A stretch of 64,000 nt of DNA. Source: Hathewaya limosa (GTDB lineage Bacteria; Bacillota; Clostridia; Clostridiales; Clostridiaceae). The stretch's first letter is position 1, and each line of letters begins with the position of its first letter. The stretch spans positions 1 to 64,000 of the forward strand of contig NZ_JAUSWN010000015.1 in assembly GCF_030815255.1 (NCBI RefSeq). The letters run 5' to 3'. This document shows, in pieces, positions 8,811 through 19,200 of this stretch. The position numbers were made by a program, and so were the translations under genes. Under the pieces are notes generated by a model that saw only the letters and a list, made by a program, of their open reading frames with translations, ran no database searches and had not been told where the DNA came from.

Positions 8811-9521
8811 ATGGCAACAGCTAAGTATAAGAGAGTAATGTTAAAGTTATCAGGTGAAGCTTTAGCAGGAGAAAAGGGATTTGGAATTAACTTTGATGTT
8901 GTAAAAATTATAGCTAAACAAGTTAAAGAATTAGTTGATATGGGTGTTGAATGTGGTATGGTTGTTGGCGGTGGAAATATCTGGAGAGGAAGACAAGGCG
9001 AAGATATGGACAGAGCTACGGCAGATTATATGGGTATGATGGCTACTTGTATAAATGCACTTGCACTTCAAGATTCTCTAGAGGCTATTGGAGTTCCAAC
9101 AAGAGTTCAAACTGCTATAGAAATGAAAGAAGTTGCAGAACCCTACATAAGAAGAAAAGCTATGAGACATCTAGAAAAAGGAAGAGTTGTAATCTTTGCA
9201 GCAGGAATAGGTAATCCATATTTCTCTACAGATACAACTGCAGCATTAAGAGCTGCTGAAATAGAAGCAGATATTATTTTACTTGCAAAAAATGTTGATG
9301 GAGTCTATGATAAGGATCCTAAGAAACATGAAGATGCTAAAAAATATACTTCATTATCTTACATACAAATTTTAGAACAAGGCTTACAAGTTATGGATTC
9401 TACAGCTACATCTTTATGTATGGATAACAATATTCCGATTCTTGTATTTGGACTTCATCAACCTGAAAATATAATTCGTGCTGTTTGTGGTGAAGAAATA
9501 GGAACAATAGTTAAAAAATAA
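8811..9521 (+). CDS. pyrH: Uridylate kinase (UMP kinase)
   Basis: PyrH phosphorylates UMP to UDP with ATP, feeding RNA and nucleotide-sugar synthesis. The 236-residue protein belongs to the amino-acid-kinase fold: KLSGEALAGEKGFGI, the GGGNIWRG nucleotide loop, and TTDTTAALRA-type acceptor region (FSTDTTAALRAAEIEAD), followed by KNVDGVYDKDPKK. Start is ATG after GGAGG. It forms a two-gene unit with frr, 17 nt away, as in most Firmicutes. Confidence 0.96.
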   Translation: MATAKYKRVMLKLSGEALAGEKGFGINFDVVKIIAKQVKELVDMGVECGMVVGGGNIWRGRQGEDMDRATADYMGMMATCINALALQDSLEAIGVPTRVQTAIEMKEVAEPYIRRKAMRHLEKGRVVIFAAGIGNPYFSTDTTAALRAAEIEADIILLAKNVDGVYDKDPKKHEDAKKYTSLSYIQILEQGLQVMDSTATSLCMDNNIPILVFGLHQPENIIRAVCGEEIGTIVKK

Positions 9522-9538
9522 TTTTAAGGAGGATATTT

Positions 9539-10096
9539 ATGGTATCTGATATTATTAATAATGCTAAAGACAAAATGTCAAAATCAATTTCAGTATTAGC
9601 TGAAGAATTAGGAACAATGAAAGCTGGTAGGGCTAATCCTAAAATTTTAGACAAAATTGAGGTAGAATATTATGGAAGTTTAACAGGGCTTAATCAATTA
9701 GCTAATATTTCAGTTCCAGAAGCAAGAATTATTCTAATTCAACCATATGATAAAACTGCTATAAAAGAGATAGAAAAAGCAATTTTAAAGTCAGATTTAG
9801 GATTAAATCCATCAAGTGACGGAGCAGTAATTAGATTAATAATACCAGAACTTACAGAAGAAACAAGAAAAGAATTAGTTAAAGCTGTAAAAAAAGCTGG
9901 TGAAGATTCAAAAATAGCTATAAGAGCAATTAGACGTGATGCTAATGACAAGATTAAGAGCTTGAAAAAAGACGGAGAAATTACTGAAGATGAGGTTAAG
10001 TCTTCAGAAGAAAAAATACAAAAACAAACTGATACTTTTGTAACAGAAGTCGAAAAATTAGTTGAACAAAAAGAAAAAGAAATAATGACAGTTTAA
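9539..10096 (+). CDS. frr: Ribosome recycling factor
   Basis: RRF splits post-termination ribosomes together with EF-G. The 185-residue length is exactly the family norm. Visible signatures are the GRANPKILDKIEVEYYG segment, the central beta-domain with ILIQPYDK, and the long C-terminal helix ending RRDANDKIKSLKK...ISEDE-like ITEDEVKSSEEKIQ. ATG 9539 follows AAGGAGG. Confidence 0.97.
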   Translation: MVSDIINNAKDKMSKSISVLAEELGTMKAGRANPKILDKIEVEYYGSLTGLNQLANISVPEARIILIQPYDKTAIKEIEKAILKSDLGLNPSSDGAVIRLIIPELTEETRKELVKAVKKAGEDSKIAIRAIRRDANDKIKSLKKDGEITEDEVKSSEEKIQKQTDTFVTEVEKLVEQKEKEIMTV

Positions 10097-10102
10097 AAAA
10101 TG

Positions 10103-10124
10103 AACCTGCTTTGGCAGGTTTATT
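10103..10124 (+). terminator. Weak terminator after frr
   Basis: A 7-bp stem AACCTGC / GCAGGTT with loop TTTG lies 6 nt after the frr stop; the tail TATTTA is poor in U, so read-through is likely. Confidence 0.5.
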
Positions 10125-10217
10125 TAATAAAAATACTTAAATTATTTATAAAGTTTAAATTTAAGAATATAATAATAGTAACTTTATAATATTTAGTTAG
10201 GGAGTGTGCTTACAAAA

Positions 10218-11006
10218 GTGAAAAAATTTTTTGGTTTTTGTGGCAATAAAAAAGATATAAAAGAACTTAAAAAAACAAATACAGAATCTACAAATGTAGA
10301 TTTTAAAAAAGTACCTAGTCATATTGCTATAATTATGGATGGTAATGGAAGATGGGCTAAACAAAGAAACTTACCAAGAACAATGGGTCATAAAGCAGGG
10401 GTTGAAGTTATACGTAATATAGTAAAAGAATGTAATAGACTAGGAATTAAATATCTAACCTTATATGCTTTTTCAACAGAAAATTGGAAACGACCTAAAG
10501 AAGAGGTTAGTACTCTTATGAGTTTATTGGTTACTTATTTAAAAAATGAATTTGAAGAATTACATAAAAATAATGTAATAATAAATTCCATAGGAGATAT
10601 AAGTTATTTACCTGACATATGTCAAAAAGAACTTAGATTAGCCTATGAAAAAACTAAAGAAAATACCGGATTAACTTTAAATTTAGCATTAAATTATGGT
10701 GGAAGAAATGAAATTATAAATAGTGTAAAAAATATTTGCAACGATGTTAAAGAAAATAAAATTAATATAGAAGATATTGATGAGAATTTATTTAGTTCTT
10801 ACTTGTATACTAAAGGTATGCCGGATCCTGAAATATTAATAAGAACTAGCGGGGAAGAAAGAATAAGTAATTTCTTGTTATGGCAAATTTCTTATTCAGA
10901 ATTTTGGTTTACAGAAGTGCTATGGCCTGATTTTACTCCAGAACATCTTAGAACAGCTATTAAAGAAGTTCAAAACAGAGAAAGAAGATTTGGAGGACTA
11001 AAATAG
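10218..11006 (+). CDS. uppS: Isoprenyl transferase (undecaprenyl diphosphate synthase)
   Basis: UppS extends FPP with IPP to the C55 lipid carrier for cell-wall precursors. The cis-prenyltransferase motifs are IAIIMDGNGRWAKQRNLPRT, GHKAGVE, TLYAFSTENWKRP, and RTSGEERISNFLLWQ plus TEVLWPDF near the C-terminus. Start is uncertain: GGAG (10201-10204) is 13 nt before GTG 10218 and only 1 nt before the in-frame GTG 10206, so 10218 (262 residues) was preferred. The gene overlaps functionally with cdsA, 1 nt downstream. Confidence 0.93.
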   Translation: MKKFFGFCGNKKDIKELKKTNTESTNVDFKKVPSHIAIIMDGNGRWAKQRNLPRTMGHKAGVEVIRNIVKECNRLGIKYLTLYAFSTENWKRPKEEVSTLMSLLVTYLKNEFEELHKNNVIINSIGDISYLPDICQKELRLAYEKTKENTGLTLNLALNYGGRNEIINSVKNICNDVKENKINIEDIDENLFSSYLYTKGMPDPEILIRTSGEERISNFLLWQISYSEFWFTEVLWPDFTPEHLRTAIKEVQNRERRFGGLK

Positions 11007-11007
11007 T

Positions 11008-11811
11008 ATGAACAAGATCTATGAGAGGTATGTAGGAGTACTTGTTTTACTTCCTATTTTTATTTTAATATTTATAGGAGGTCAGTATTTAAAATTTTTA
11101 ACTTTAATACTATCCTTAATGGGATTGTATGAATTTTATACTATATTAAAGGCAAAAAATTATCATACTTTTAATATAGTTTCTTATGTATTTACAATAA
11201 TATATTTTTTAACTTCTAAAAATTTATCTACAGATAAGTTTTTATTAATATTAATTGCATTTGTAGCTATTTGTTTGAGTATACCTGTTTTTAATTTAAA
11301 ACATAATTTTATAGAAGCAGCCCTAACTATATTTGGATTTTTATATGTTACACTTATGTTTAGTTTGATACCTAAGATTGAGGTAAAGGAATTTGGAAAT
11401 TATTTTGTTTGGTTAGTTTTCATTTCATCTTGGGGAAGTGATACCTTTGCTTATTATTCCGGAAGAATTTTTGGAAAGAATAAGTTGTGTCCTAAGGTTA
11501 GTCCTAAAAAAACCGTAGAAGGTGCTGTAGGTGGACTTATAGGTAGTATATTAGGATGTTTATTATATGGAATTATAATTTATAGATTTGGAGTTCATAT
11601 TAATTTATATAATTATTTAATTATAGGATTAATAGGAGGAATATTAAGTCAAATAGGTGATTTATCTGCATCTATTATAAAAAGATATTTAGAAGTTAAA
11701 GATTATGGTAAAATAATACCTGGACATGGAGGAATATTAGATAGATTTGATAGTATTCTTTTTGTATCTGCAGTAGTATATTTTTATTTAACTTTTGTAG
11801 TAGGATTATAA
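11008..11811 (+). CDS. cdsA: Phosphatidate cytidylyltransferase (CDP-diglyceride synthase)
   Basis: CdsA makes CDP-diacylglycerol from phosphatidic acid and CTP in the membrane, upstream of PgsA (encoded at 38.4 kb). The 267-residue protein is almost all hydrophobic helices (about eight). Its C-terminal signature is present: SASIIKRYLEVKDYGKIIPG then HGGILDRFDS, including the conserved K-D, HGG and D-R-x-D residues. It starts 1 nt after the uppS stop, with GGAGG inside the end of uppS, so the two are translationally linked. Confidence 0.95.
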   Translation: MNKIYERYVGVLVLLPIFILIFIGGQYLKFLTLILSLMGLYEFYTILKAKNYHTFNIVSYVFTIIYFLTSKNLSTDKFLLILIAFVAICLSIPVFNLKHNFIEAALTIFGFLYVTLMFSLIPKIEVKEFGNYFVWLVFISSWGSDTFAYYSGRIFGKNKLCPKVSPKKTVEGAVGGLIGSILGCLLYGIIIYRFGVHINLYNYLIIGLIGGILSQIGDLSASIIKRYLEVKDYGKIIPGHGGILDRFDSILFVSAVVYFYLTFVVGL

Positions 11812-11815
11812 TTCT

Positions 11816-11860
11816 AAAAGAGAGTAAATGAAATTTTTATTTCAACTCTCTTTTTATTTT
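11816..11860 (+). terminator. Rho-independent terminator after cdsA
   Basis: AAAAGAGAGT (11816-11825) pairs with ACTCTCTTTT (11845-11854), with extra ATGAAA/TTTCA pairing inside, followed by a T-rich tail. Confidence 0.85.
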
Positions 11861-11988
11861 TTCCACATTTATTATATTTTTAGATATATTAATAATAGAA
11901 ATAAATATGTTTAATTATTTTTATTATTAATATATAATTATAAATATGAATATATTATACAGTAAAATAATATTTTAGGAGAAAAATC

Positions 11989-12954
11989 TTGAATGAAAAA
12001 TCTGAAAAATTAGGGTATTGTATTCTTTTATTTATTTTACTGTGTATACTTGCCAAATTTTTTCATACTTACCTACAACCTTTTTTTATAACTTTAATTT
12101 TATTTTTCTTTACCAAACCGATATATAATTTATTTAGTAACATAAAGGGACTTACTAAACAATTGAAGGGTGTTTTTAGTATTATAATAGTAAATTTTCT
12201 GTTTTTTATATGCATTTTTAAAATAGGACATTTATTAATTAAAAATTTAGAGATTATAAAAAAGGGATTCGTATATATTTTTAATATATATGAAAATTTA
12301 AGTATGCAATTATTAGGAAAGTTTAATTTACATAGTTTTGTTACTAAAATTATAGATGGAGGCAATAGTATATTCTCAAAAGAAGTTATAAGAGAAGGAG
12401 CAATAAATACTACAGAATTTTTATTTTCTTATTTTTTAGCCAATATAATAGTTTATTTTTTATTAGTTGATGAAGAAAAAATATTAAAGGTTTTAGGAAA
12501 AGCCTTTAATTCTAATGTTATTAAACAAATACATTTGAAAAGTTTAGAATTAAATAAAATTATTGCCATAGAAATTAAACTTATGATTATTTGTACTGGT
12601 ATAACTATATTAGGATTTTTTATTTTAGGAATAAAATATGCCATACATTTAGGCATAATATGTGGATTATTTGATATATTACCTTATATAGGTACTATTT
12701 TTATTTTTATTCCTTTAATTTTATATCGTATAGTTTTAAAGGATTATATAAGAGTAATAGGATTGGTAGCTTTATATTTATTAACTTTAATTGTTAGACA
12801 AATTTTGGAGACTAATTTTGTTAGCAAAAGTTTTGAGGTGCATCCACTTGTTATTTTAATTTTTATGTATATTTTTATTAAAATAACAGGAGTAATTGGA
12901 GTAATATTGGCTCCTATTTATGTGATTAGTGCAAAAGAGATACTACAAATATAA
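11989..12954 (+). CDS. AI-2E family transporter (PF01594-type permease)
   Basis: The 321-residue protein has an N-terminal pair of membrane helices, a central soluble stretch, and a C-terminal block of four to five helices with the family hallmark GLFDILPYIGTIFIFIPL. The family name comes from TqsA, but members include Na+(Li+)/H+ antiporters, so the substrate is unknown and no quorum-sensing claim is made. The start is TTG 11989 behind AGGAG; there is no in-frame ATG nearby. It has a promoter-like AT-rich upstream region and is 14 nt from dxr, so it heads the isoprenoid-replication cluster. Confidence 0.82.
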   Translation: MNEKSEKLGYCILLFILLCILAKFFHTYLQPFFITLILFFFTKPIYNLFSNIKGLTKQLKGVFSIIIVNFLFFICIFKIGHLLIKNLEIIKKGFVYIFNIYENLSMQLLGKFNLHSFVTKIIDGGNSIFSKEVIREGAINTTEFLFSYFLANIIVYFLLVDEEKILKVLGKAFNSNVIKQIHLKSLELNKIIAIEIKLMIICTGITILGFFILGIKYAIHLGIICGLFDILPYIGTIFIFIPLILYRIVLKDYIRVIGLVALYLLTLIVRQILETNFVSKSFEVHPLVILIFMYIFIKITGVIGVILAPIYVISAKEILQI

Positions 12955-12968
12955 AGGAGAGAATAACT

Positions 12969-14126
12969 TTGAAAAAGATAAGTATTTTAGGGGTTACAGG
13001 TTCTATTGGAACTCAAGCTCTTGAAGTTATAAGAAAAGATAAGGATAATTTTAGATTGATTGGTATAAGTGCAAATACTAGTGTAGATAAGGTTATTAAC
13101 ATAATAGATGAATTTCAGCCTAAATATGTTGCTATGAAAGATGAGAGTTGTGCATTGCAAGTAGAGGAATATTGTAAGGGACAATCGTTTAATATTAAAG
13201 TATTAAAAGGTATGGAAGGATTAATTAAGATAGCCACTTTAGATGAAATAGAAATGGTTTTAACTTCTGTGGTTGGAATGATAGGATTAAAACCAACTAT
13301 AGAAGCTATTAGGCATAAAAAACACATAGCACTTGCTAATAAAGAAACTTTAGTAGTAGCAGGAAAATTTGTTATAGAAGAAGCTAGAAAAAATAAAGTT
13401 AGTATTATACCGGTTGATTCTGAACATGGAGCAATTTTCCAATGTCTTCAAGGAAATAAACATATGGATGTTGAAGGAATTTTACTTACTGCTTCAGGAG
13501 GGCCATTTAGGGGAAAAAAAAGAATAGAATTGGAGAATATGGGTCCTAAAGATGCGCTAAAACACCCTAAATGGAATATGGGGAGAAAGATTAGCATAGA
13601 TTCTGCAAGTCTAATGAATAAAGGATTAGAAGTTATAGAAGCACATTATTTATTTAATGTACCTTATGATAAAATAACAGTAGTTGTTCATCCTGAAAGT
13701 ATTATTCATTCTATGGTAGAATATAAAGATGGAACAGTTATGGCTCAACTTGCAACTACAGATATGAAATTACCAATTCAATATGCATTAAAATATCCTG
13801 ATAGGGGTGAATGTGCTATAGATAGGTTAGATTTGTTTAAAGTTGCGAATTTGAATTTTTGCAAAGCAGATATGGATACATTTAAATGTCTTAGTCTTGC
13901 ATATAAAGCAGGAGAAATGGGCGGAAATATGCCAGTCATCTTAAATTCAGCTAATGAAGTAGTAGTAGAATTATTTTTAAAAGAAAAGATAAAATTTCTA
14001 CAAATTGGGGAATTAATAGAAGATGCCATGAATTACTTTGAGTATAAAAAGAACATAACATTGGATGAAGTTTTTGATATTGATTTAGAAGTAAGAAAAT
14101 ATATTATGAACAAATTTAATAATTAA
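12969..14126 (+). CDS. dxr: 1-deoxy-D-xylulose 5-phosphate reductoisomerase
   Basis: Dxr converts DXP to MEP with NADPH, the committed step of the MEP isoprenoid pathway. The 385-residue protein has the NADPH loop ILGVTGSIGTQALEV, ALANKETLVVAG, the metal/substrate motif IPVDSEHGAIFQCLQG, TASGGPFRG, KWNMGRKISIDSASLMNKGLE (only the part WNMGRKISIDSASLMNKGLE is needed), and HPESIIHSMVEY. The start is TTG 12969 behind AAGGAGAG. It is followed by rseP and ispG, a common Firmicute order. Confidence 0.96.
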   Translation: MKKISILGVTGSIGTQALEVIRKDKDNFRLIGISANTSVDKVINIIDEFQPKYVAMKDESCALQVEEYCKGQSFNIKVLKGMEGLIKIATLDEIEMVLTSVVGMIGLKPTIEAIRHKKHIALANKETLVVAGKFVIEEARKNKVSIIPVDSEHGAIFQCLQGNKHMDVEGILLTASGGPFRGKKRIELENMGPKDALKHPKWNMGRKISIDSASLMNKGLEVIEAHYLFNVPYDKITVVVHPESIIHSMVEYKDGTVMAQLATTDMKLPIQYALKYPDRGECAIDRLDLFKVANLNFCKADMDTFKCLSLAYKAGEMGGNMPVILNSANEVVVELFLKEKIKFLQIGELIEDAMNYFEYKKNITLDEVFDIDLEVRKYIMNKFNN

Positions 14127-14142
14127 TGGAAGGAGAATGCAA

Positions 14143-15156
14143 GTGATTATTCTGTATATATTAGGTGCACTAGTAGCTTTTAGTATATTGGTTATAGGAC
14201 ATGAATTTGGGCATTTTACTGCAGCTAAGTTAAATGGGGTTAAAGTAGAGGAATTTTCTTTAGGAATGGGTCCTAAATTATTTAGTATTAAAGGAAAAGA
14301 AACAGAATATTTAATAAAAGCCTTGCCTATAGGTGGGTATGTCAAAATGCATGGTGAAGAGGGGGAAGAATGTAGTGATGATAGGGCATTTTCTAGTAAA
14401 TCTCCACTTCAAAAATTAAGTATTGTAGCAGCAGGACCAATTATGAATTTAATTATGGCAATTATATTTTTTGCAATAACAACTAAAACTATGGGATACA
14501 TAATTCCAAAAATAGAGCAAGTACAAAATAATTCCCCAGCTATGCATGTAGGTATAAAAAAAGGTGATGAAGTTATAAAATTCAATAATGAGAAAGTTTC
14601 TTCTTGGACTGATTTTCAGATTAAGATGTCTAAAGTTAAAGGAGAAAAAATTAATATAGGAGTAAAAAGAGGAGGAGAAGAATTAAATTTTTATATACTT
14701 CCTAAGGAATCAGAAGGAAGATATATGATTGGAGTTGTGCCTACAGTAGTTAAGCCTAATTTAGGTCAAATGTTGAAAAGTGGAGTTGACCAAACTGTAG
14801 ATATTACAAAACAAACATTTTCTTTCTTTAAATCTTTATTTACTGGAAAGTTTAACAAAAATGAAGTAGGCGGACCTATAACTATTATAAAGGTTTCCGT
14901 AAAGGTAGCATCTAAGGGAGTAGTACAATTAGTATATTTTATGGCTCTTTTAAGTGTTCAATTAGCTATATTTAATTTGATTCCTTTTCCAGCTTTAGAT
15001 GGTGGATGGATATTTATACTATTAATTCAAATAATAACAGGTAAAAAAATTAGTGAAGATAGAATAGCACAGATAAATTATATAGGATTTATAATTTTAA
15101 TATCGCTTATGATTTTAGTAACTATAAAAGATATAGTAAATCCTATTCAATTTTAG
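14143..15156 (+). CDS. rseP: Site-2 intramembrane zinc metalloprotease RseP
   Basis: This membrane protease cleaves transmembrane segments of anti-sigma factors or signal peptides. The first helix holds the zinc motif HEFGH; a PDZ domain lies around residues 125-190 (KIEQVQNNSPAMHVGIKKGD); the third zinc ligand is in NLIPFPALDGG near residue 285. The start GTG 14143 was chosen because AAGGAG is 7 nt upstream; the ATG 6 nt earlier is only 1 nt from the SD. In Bacillus and Clostridium the equivalent gene sits in the same dxr-ispG interval. Confidence 0.93.
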   Translation: MIILYILGALVAFSILVIGHEFGHFTAAKLNGVKVEEFSLGMGPKLFSIKGKETEYLIKALPIGGYVKMHGEEGEECSDDRAFSSKSPLQKLSIVAAGPIMNLIMAIIFFAITTKTMGYIIPKIEQVQNNSPAMHVGIKKGDEVIKFNNEKVSSWTDFQIKMSKVKGEKINIGVKRGGEELNFYILPKESEGRYMIGVVPTVVKPNLGQMLKSGVDQTVDITKQTFSFFKSLFTGKFNKNEVGGPITIIKVSVKVASKGVVQLVYFMALLSVQLAIFNLIPFPALDGGWIFILLIQIITGKKISEDRIAQINYIGFIILISLMILVTIKDIVNPIQF

Positions 15157-15168
15157 AGGTGAATTTTT

Positions 15169-16221
15169 ATGATAAATAGAAGAGTAACAAGAGAAGTTAG
15201 AGTAGGGAATATTAAAATAGGAGGAAATAATCCTATTGCAGTTCAGTCTATGACTAATACGGATACAAGAGATGTAAAAAAAACCATTGAACAAATTAAA
15301 GCCTTAGAGGAATTAAAATGTGATATAATAAGATGTGCAGTTCCTGATATGGAAGCAGCGGAAAGTATAAAAGATATTATAAAAAAGGTAAATATACCAG
15401 TTGTTGCAGATATACATTTTGATTATAGATTAGCACTTAAGGTAATAGAAAATGGGATTTCAGCTGTAAGAATAAATCCAGGAAATATAGGAAGTGAAGA
15501 TAGAATTAAAGCTGTTATAAATGCAGCCAAAGAAAGACAAATTCCTATTAGAATTGGAGTTAATTCAGGATCAGTTGAAAAAGAAATTTTAGAGAAACAT
15601 GGCTCTCCAACTGCAGAGGCACTAGTTGAAAGCGCTTTAAAACACGTTAAAATCTTAGAAAAACATGATTTTTATGATACTGTGATTTCAATAAAATCCT
15701 CAGATGTATATAAAACTATAGAAGGTTATAGAATATTATCAACAAAAGTTGATTATCCACTTCATTTAGGTGTTACAGAAGCAGGGACTATTTTTTCAGG
15801 TACTATAAAATCGGCAATTGGAATAGGTACTTTATTAGTAGAAGGAATAGGAGATACTATACGTGTATCTTTAACTGGAGATGTTGGAGAAGAGGTTAAA
15901 GTAGGTAGAGAAATGTTAAAATCTTTAGGATATATAAATGAAGGTATTAAATTTGTATCATGTCCTACATGTGGTAGAACTCAAATAAATCTTATTAAAA
16001 TAGCCGAAGAGGTAGAAAAAAGATTAGCTTCTGTAAATAAAAATATAAAAGTTGCAGTAATGGGATGTGTAGTCAATGGTCCCGGTGAAGCCAAAGATGC
16101 CGATATAGGTATAGCAGGTGGAAATGGAGAAGGACTTATTTTTAAAAAAGGCGTTATAATAAAAAAAGTAAAAGAAGCAGATCTAGTTGAAGAATTGATT
16201 AAGGAAGTCAATAATATATAA
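15169..16221 (+). CDS. ispG: 4-hydroxy-3-methylbut-2-enyl diphosphate synthase (flavodoxin)
   Basis: IspG reduces MEcPP to HMBPP with a 4Fe-4S cluster. The 350-residue, anaerobe-type short form has an N-terminal TIM barrel (IAVQSMTNTDTRD, VADIHFDYRLAL, RINPGNIGS) and a C-terminal cluster domain with Cys residues in SCPTCGRTQ and VMGCVVNGPGEA plus the conserved Glu that completes cluster binding. ATG 15169 follows GAGGTG, 12 nt after rseP. Confidence 0.96.
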   Translation: MINRRVTREVRVGNIKIGGNNPIAVQSMTNTDTRDVKKTIEQIKALEELKCDIIRCAVPDMEAAESIKDIIKKVNIPVVADIHFDYRLALKVIENGISAVRINPGNIGSEDRIKAVINAAKERQIPIRIGVNSGSVEKEILEKHGSPTAEALVESALKHVKILEKHDFYDTVISIKSSDVYKTIEGYRILSTKVDYPLHLGVTEAGTIFSGTIKSAIGIGTLLVEGIGDTIRVSLTGDVGEEVKVGREMLKSLGYINEGIKFVSCPTCGRTQINLIKIAEEVEKRLASVNKNIKVAVMGCVVNGPGEAKDADIGIAGGNGEGLIFKKGVIIKKVKEADLVEELIKEVNNI

Positions 16222-16234
16222 AAGATAAATAAAA

Positions 16235-16263
16235 ATAATGGCTATGAATTCATGGCCATTATT
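16235..16263 (+). terminator. Weak terminator-like hairpin between ispG and polC
   Basis: AATAATGGC / GCCATTATT (9 bp) encloses a further ATGAA/TTCAT stem. There is no U-tract beyond ATTTAATT, so it may only attenuate transcription into polC or stabilise mRNA ends. Confidence 0.45.
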
Positions 16264-16294
16264 TAATTAAGATGCTTATAAGGAGGTATAGATT

Positions 16295-19200
16295 TTGGAA
16301 ATATATGAAGTGCTTAAAGAGAATCTAAAAAAAGAAGAATTTATGTCATTAAAAGAATTTAAATTTTTAAAGGCACAATATTTTAAGGGTCTAAACAAAC
16401 TTACACTAATATTAAAAGGAAAATACGAATTAGACTCCTCCTTACAAGAAAAAATAAAAAAAATTTTAAAGACATATCTTGGATATGTGGAAGAAATTGA
16501 ATTAGGATTTTATAAAGATATTTCAGATATAACCTTAGATGGAGTAATAAAAGAATATTGGTTTGAATTAGTACAATCAGTTTCAGAGAGTATGCCGGTA
16601 GCTAAAGAATGTCTTAATAATTGTAAAAAAGAAGTAAAAGAGGATTTGTTAATATTGTCTTATGGAAATTCTTTTGTTTGTAACTTTTTAAAAAATAGAG
16701 ATATAGAAAAAATTATAAAAAATAGAATAAAAGATGTTTTTGATATTACTGTCATTGTAGAACTTCAATATAATAAAGAATTAAATAATGATACATATTT
16801 TGAAGAGAAACAAAAAGAAAATGACAAAATAATGAAAAATGTATTAACAGAGAATGTCTCAGTAGGTGGAAGTAATAAAGAAAAGAAAAGTAATAAAAGT
16901 AATCAAAAAACTTATAATTCCAATATATCTAGAAATTCTAACATCCTTTTAGGAAAAACTATTATGGAAGAGCCAATTTCAATTATAGAATTAGATTCCG
17001 AACCAGGGGATGTGTGTGTAGAAGGAGATATATTTAAATTAGAAATTAAGGAAACTAAAAAAGGAAGAAAGTTTTTCATTTTTGCTATAACAGATTATAC
17101 AGGGTCTGTTACTATAAAAAGTTTCCCACAAAATGCGTACATAGAAAAGATGGAAGAGGAATTAAAAAAAGGTGAACATTATAAAGTGAAAGGTGAGTTG
17201 AAATATGATACTTTCATGAACGAAATGGTTTTAATGGCCTCACATATAAGTAAGTTAGAAAAAATAGAAAAATTAGATCTTGCAGAAGAAAAAAGAGTAG
17301 AATTACATTTACATACAAACATGAGTGCAATGGATGGAATGACACCTGCGTCTAAACTTATTAAAAAGGCTGCTAAATGGGGACATAAAGCTATAGCAAT
17401 TACGGATCATGGAGTTGCTCAAGCTTATCCAGAAGCTATGGACGCTGGCAAGAAAAATAATGTTAAGATTTTATATGGTGTGGAAGCTTATTTAGTTGAT
17501 GATGGTATTCCAATAATAATAGGTGGAGAAGATAAAAATATAGATGATGAGTTTGTAGTATTTGATATAGAAACCACAGGTTTTTCTAGTGAAAATGATA
17601 AAATTATAGAAATAGGAGCTGTAAAAATCAAAAATGGAAAGATTATAGATTCCTTTAATGAATTTGTTAATCCACAAATAAGCATTCCATATAAAATAAC
17701 GGAACTTACTAGTATTACAAATGATATGGTTTTTGGAAAAGATAATATAAGTATTATTTTACCTAAATTTATGGAGTTTTGTAAAGAAGCTATTTTAGTT
17801 GCTCATAATGCTAACTTTGATGTTTCTTTTATAAAGAAAAATTGTAGAGATTTAAATATAGAATTTACAAATTCAACTATGGATACTATTCCATTATGTC
17901 AATTTTTATATACTGAATTAAAAAGATATAAACTAAACGTAGTTGCGAAACATTTAGGAATTTCTCTTGAAAATCATCATAGGGCAGTTGATGATGCCAA
18001 AGCAACAGGAGAAATATTGCTAAAATGTTTTGAGAAATTGAAGGAAAAAGATATTTATAAATTAGAGGATTTAAATAAAGAATTTATAGGCAACTTTAAC
18101 ATTAAAGCTGCACCTACATATCACTTAATAATTCTTTGTAAAAATCAAATTGGATTAAAAAATTTATATAAATTAATTTCATCTTCTAATTTAGATTATT
18201 TTCATAAAAAACCACGTATGCCTAAAAGTGTAATTCAAAAATATAGAGAAGGATTAATCATAGGATCGGCATGCGAAGCTGGGCAAGTATATAAAGATGT
18301 TTTAAATGGTAAGACTTATGATGAACTTAGAGATATGTTATCCTTTTATGATTATTTAGAAATTCAACCCATAGGTAATAACCAGTTTATGATACAAAAC
18401 GGTACAGTAAAAGATGAAAAAGAGTTACAAAATATAAATAGAACTATTTGTAAAATAGGAGAAAAATCAAATCTACCAGTAGTAGCTACAGGAGATGTGC
18501 ATTTTTTAGAACCTCATGATGAAATTTTTAGAAGAGTTTTAATGGCAGGTCAAGGGTTTAGTGATGCTGATAATCAACCACCATTATATTTAAAAACTAC
18601 TGAAGAGATGCTTGAAGAATTTTCATATCTAGGAGAAGAAAAAGCATATGAAGTTGTAGTTAAAAATACAAATTTAATTGCAGATAGTATAGAAAATGTA
18701 AAACCAATACCAGATGAAACTTTCCCACCTAAAATAGAAGGTGCAGAAGAAGATATTAAGAATATGACATTAAATAAAGCACATGCTATATATGGAGAAA
18801 AGTTACCAGAAGTTGTACAAAAAAGATTAGATAAAGAACTAAATTCTATTATTAATAATGGATATGCAGTACTTTACTTAATTGCTCAAAAGTTAGTTGC
18901 AAAATCTGTAAACGATGGATATTTAGTAGGTTCCAGAGGATCGGTTGGATCATCCTTTGTAGCTACTATGTCCAATATTACAGAGGTTAATGGTTTACCT
19001 CCTCATTATGTTTGTCCAAATTGTAAGTATAGTGAATTTATATTGGATGGTTCTGTTGGATGTGGGGCAGACATGGAAGATAAAAATTGTCCTAAATGTG
19101 GTACTAAATTCAATAAAGATGGATTTGATATACCATTTGAAACTTTCTTAGGATTTGAAGGAGATAAAGAACCTGATATAGATTTAAACTTTTCAGGAGA

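Noticed and set aside
8951..9214. Second plus-strand ORF inside pyrH
   Set aside because: Out-of-frame translation with Arg/Cys/Tyr-rich composition; pyrH is unambiguous here.
11989..12954. Quorum-sensing AI-2 exporter
   Set aside because: Only the family name suggests this; no luxS or lsr genes are nearby and many members are ion antiporters.
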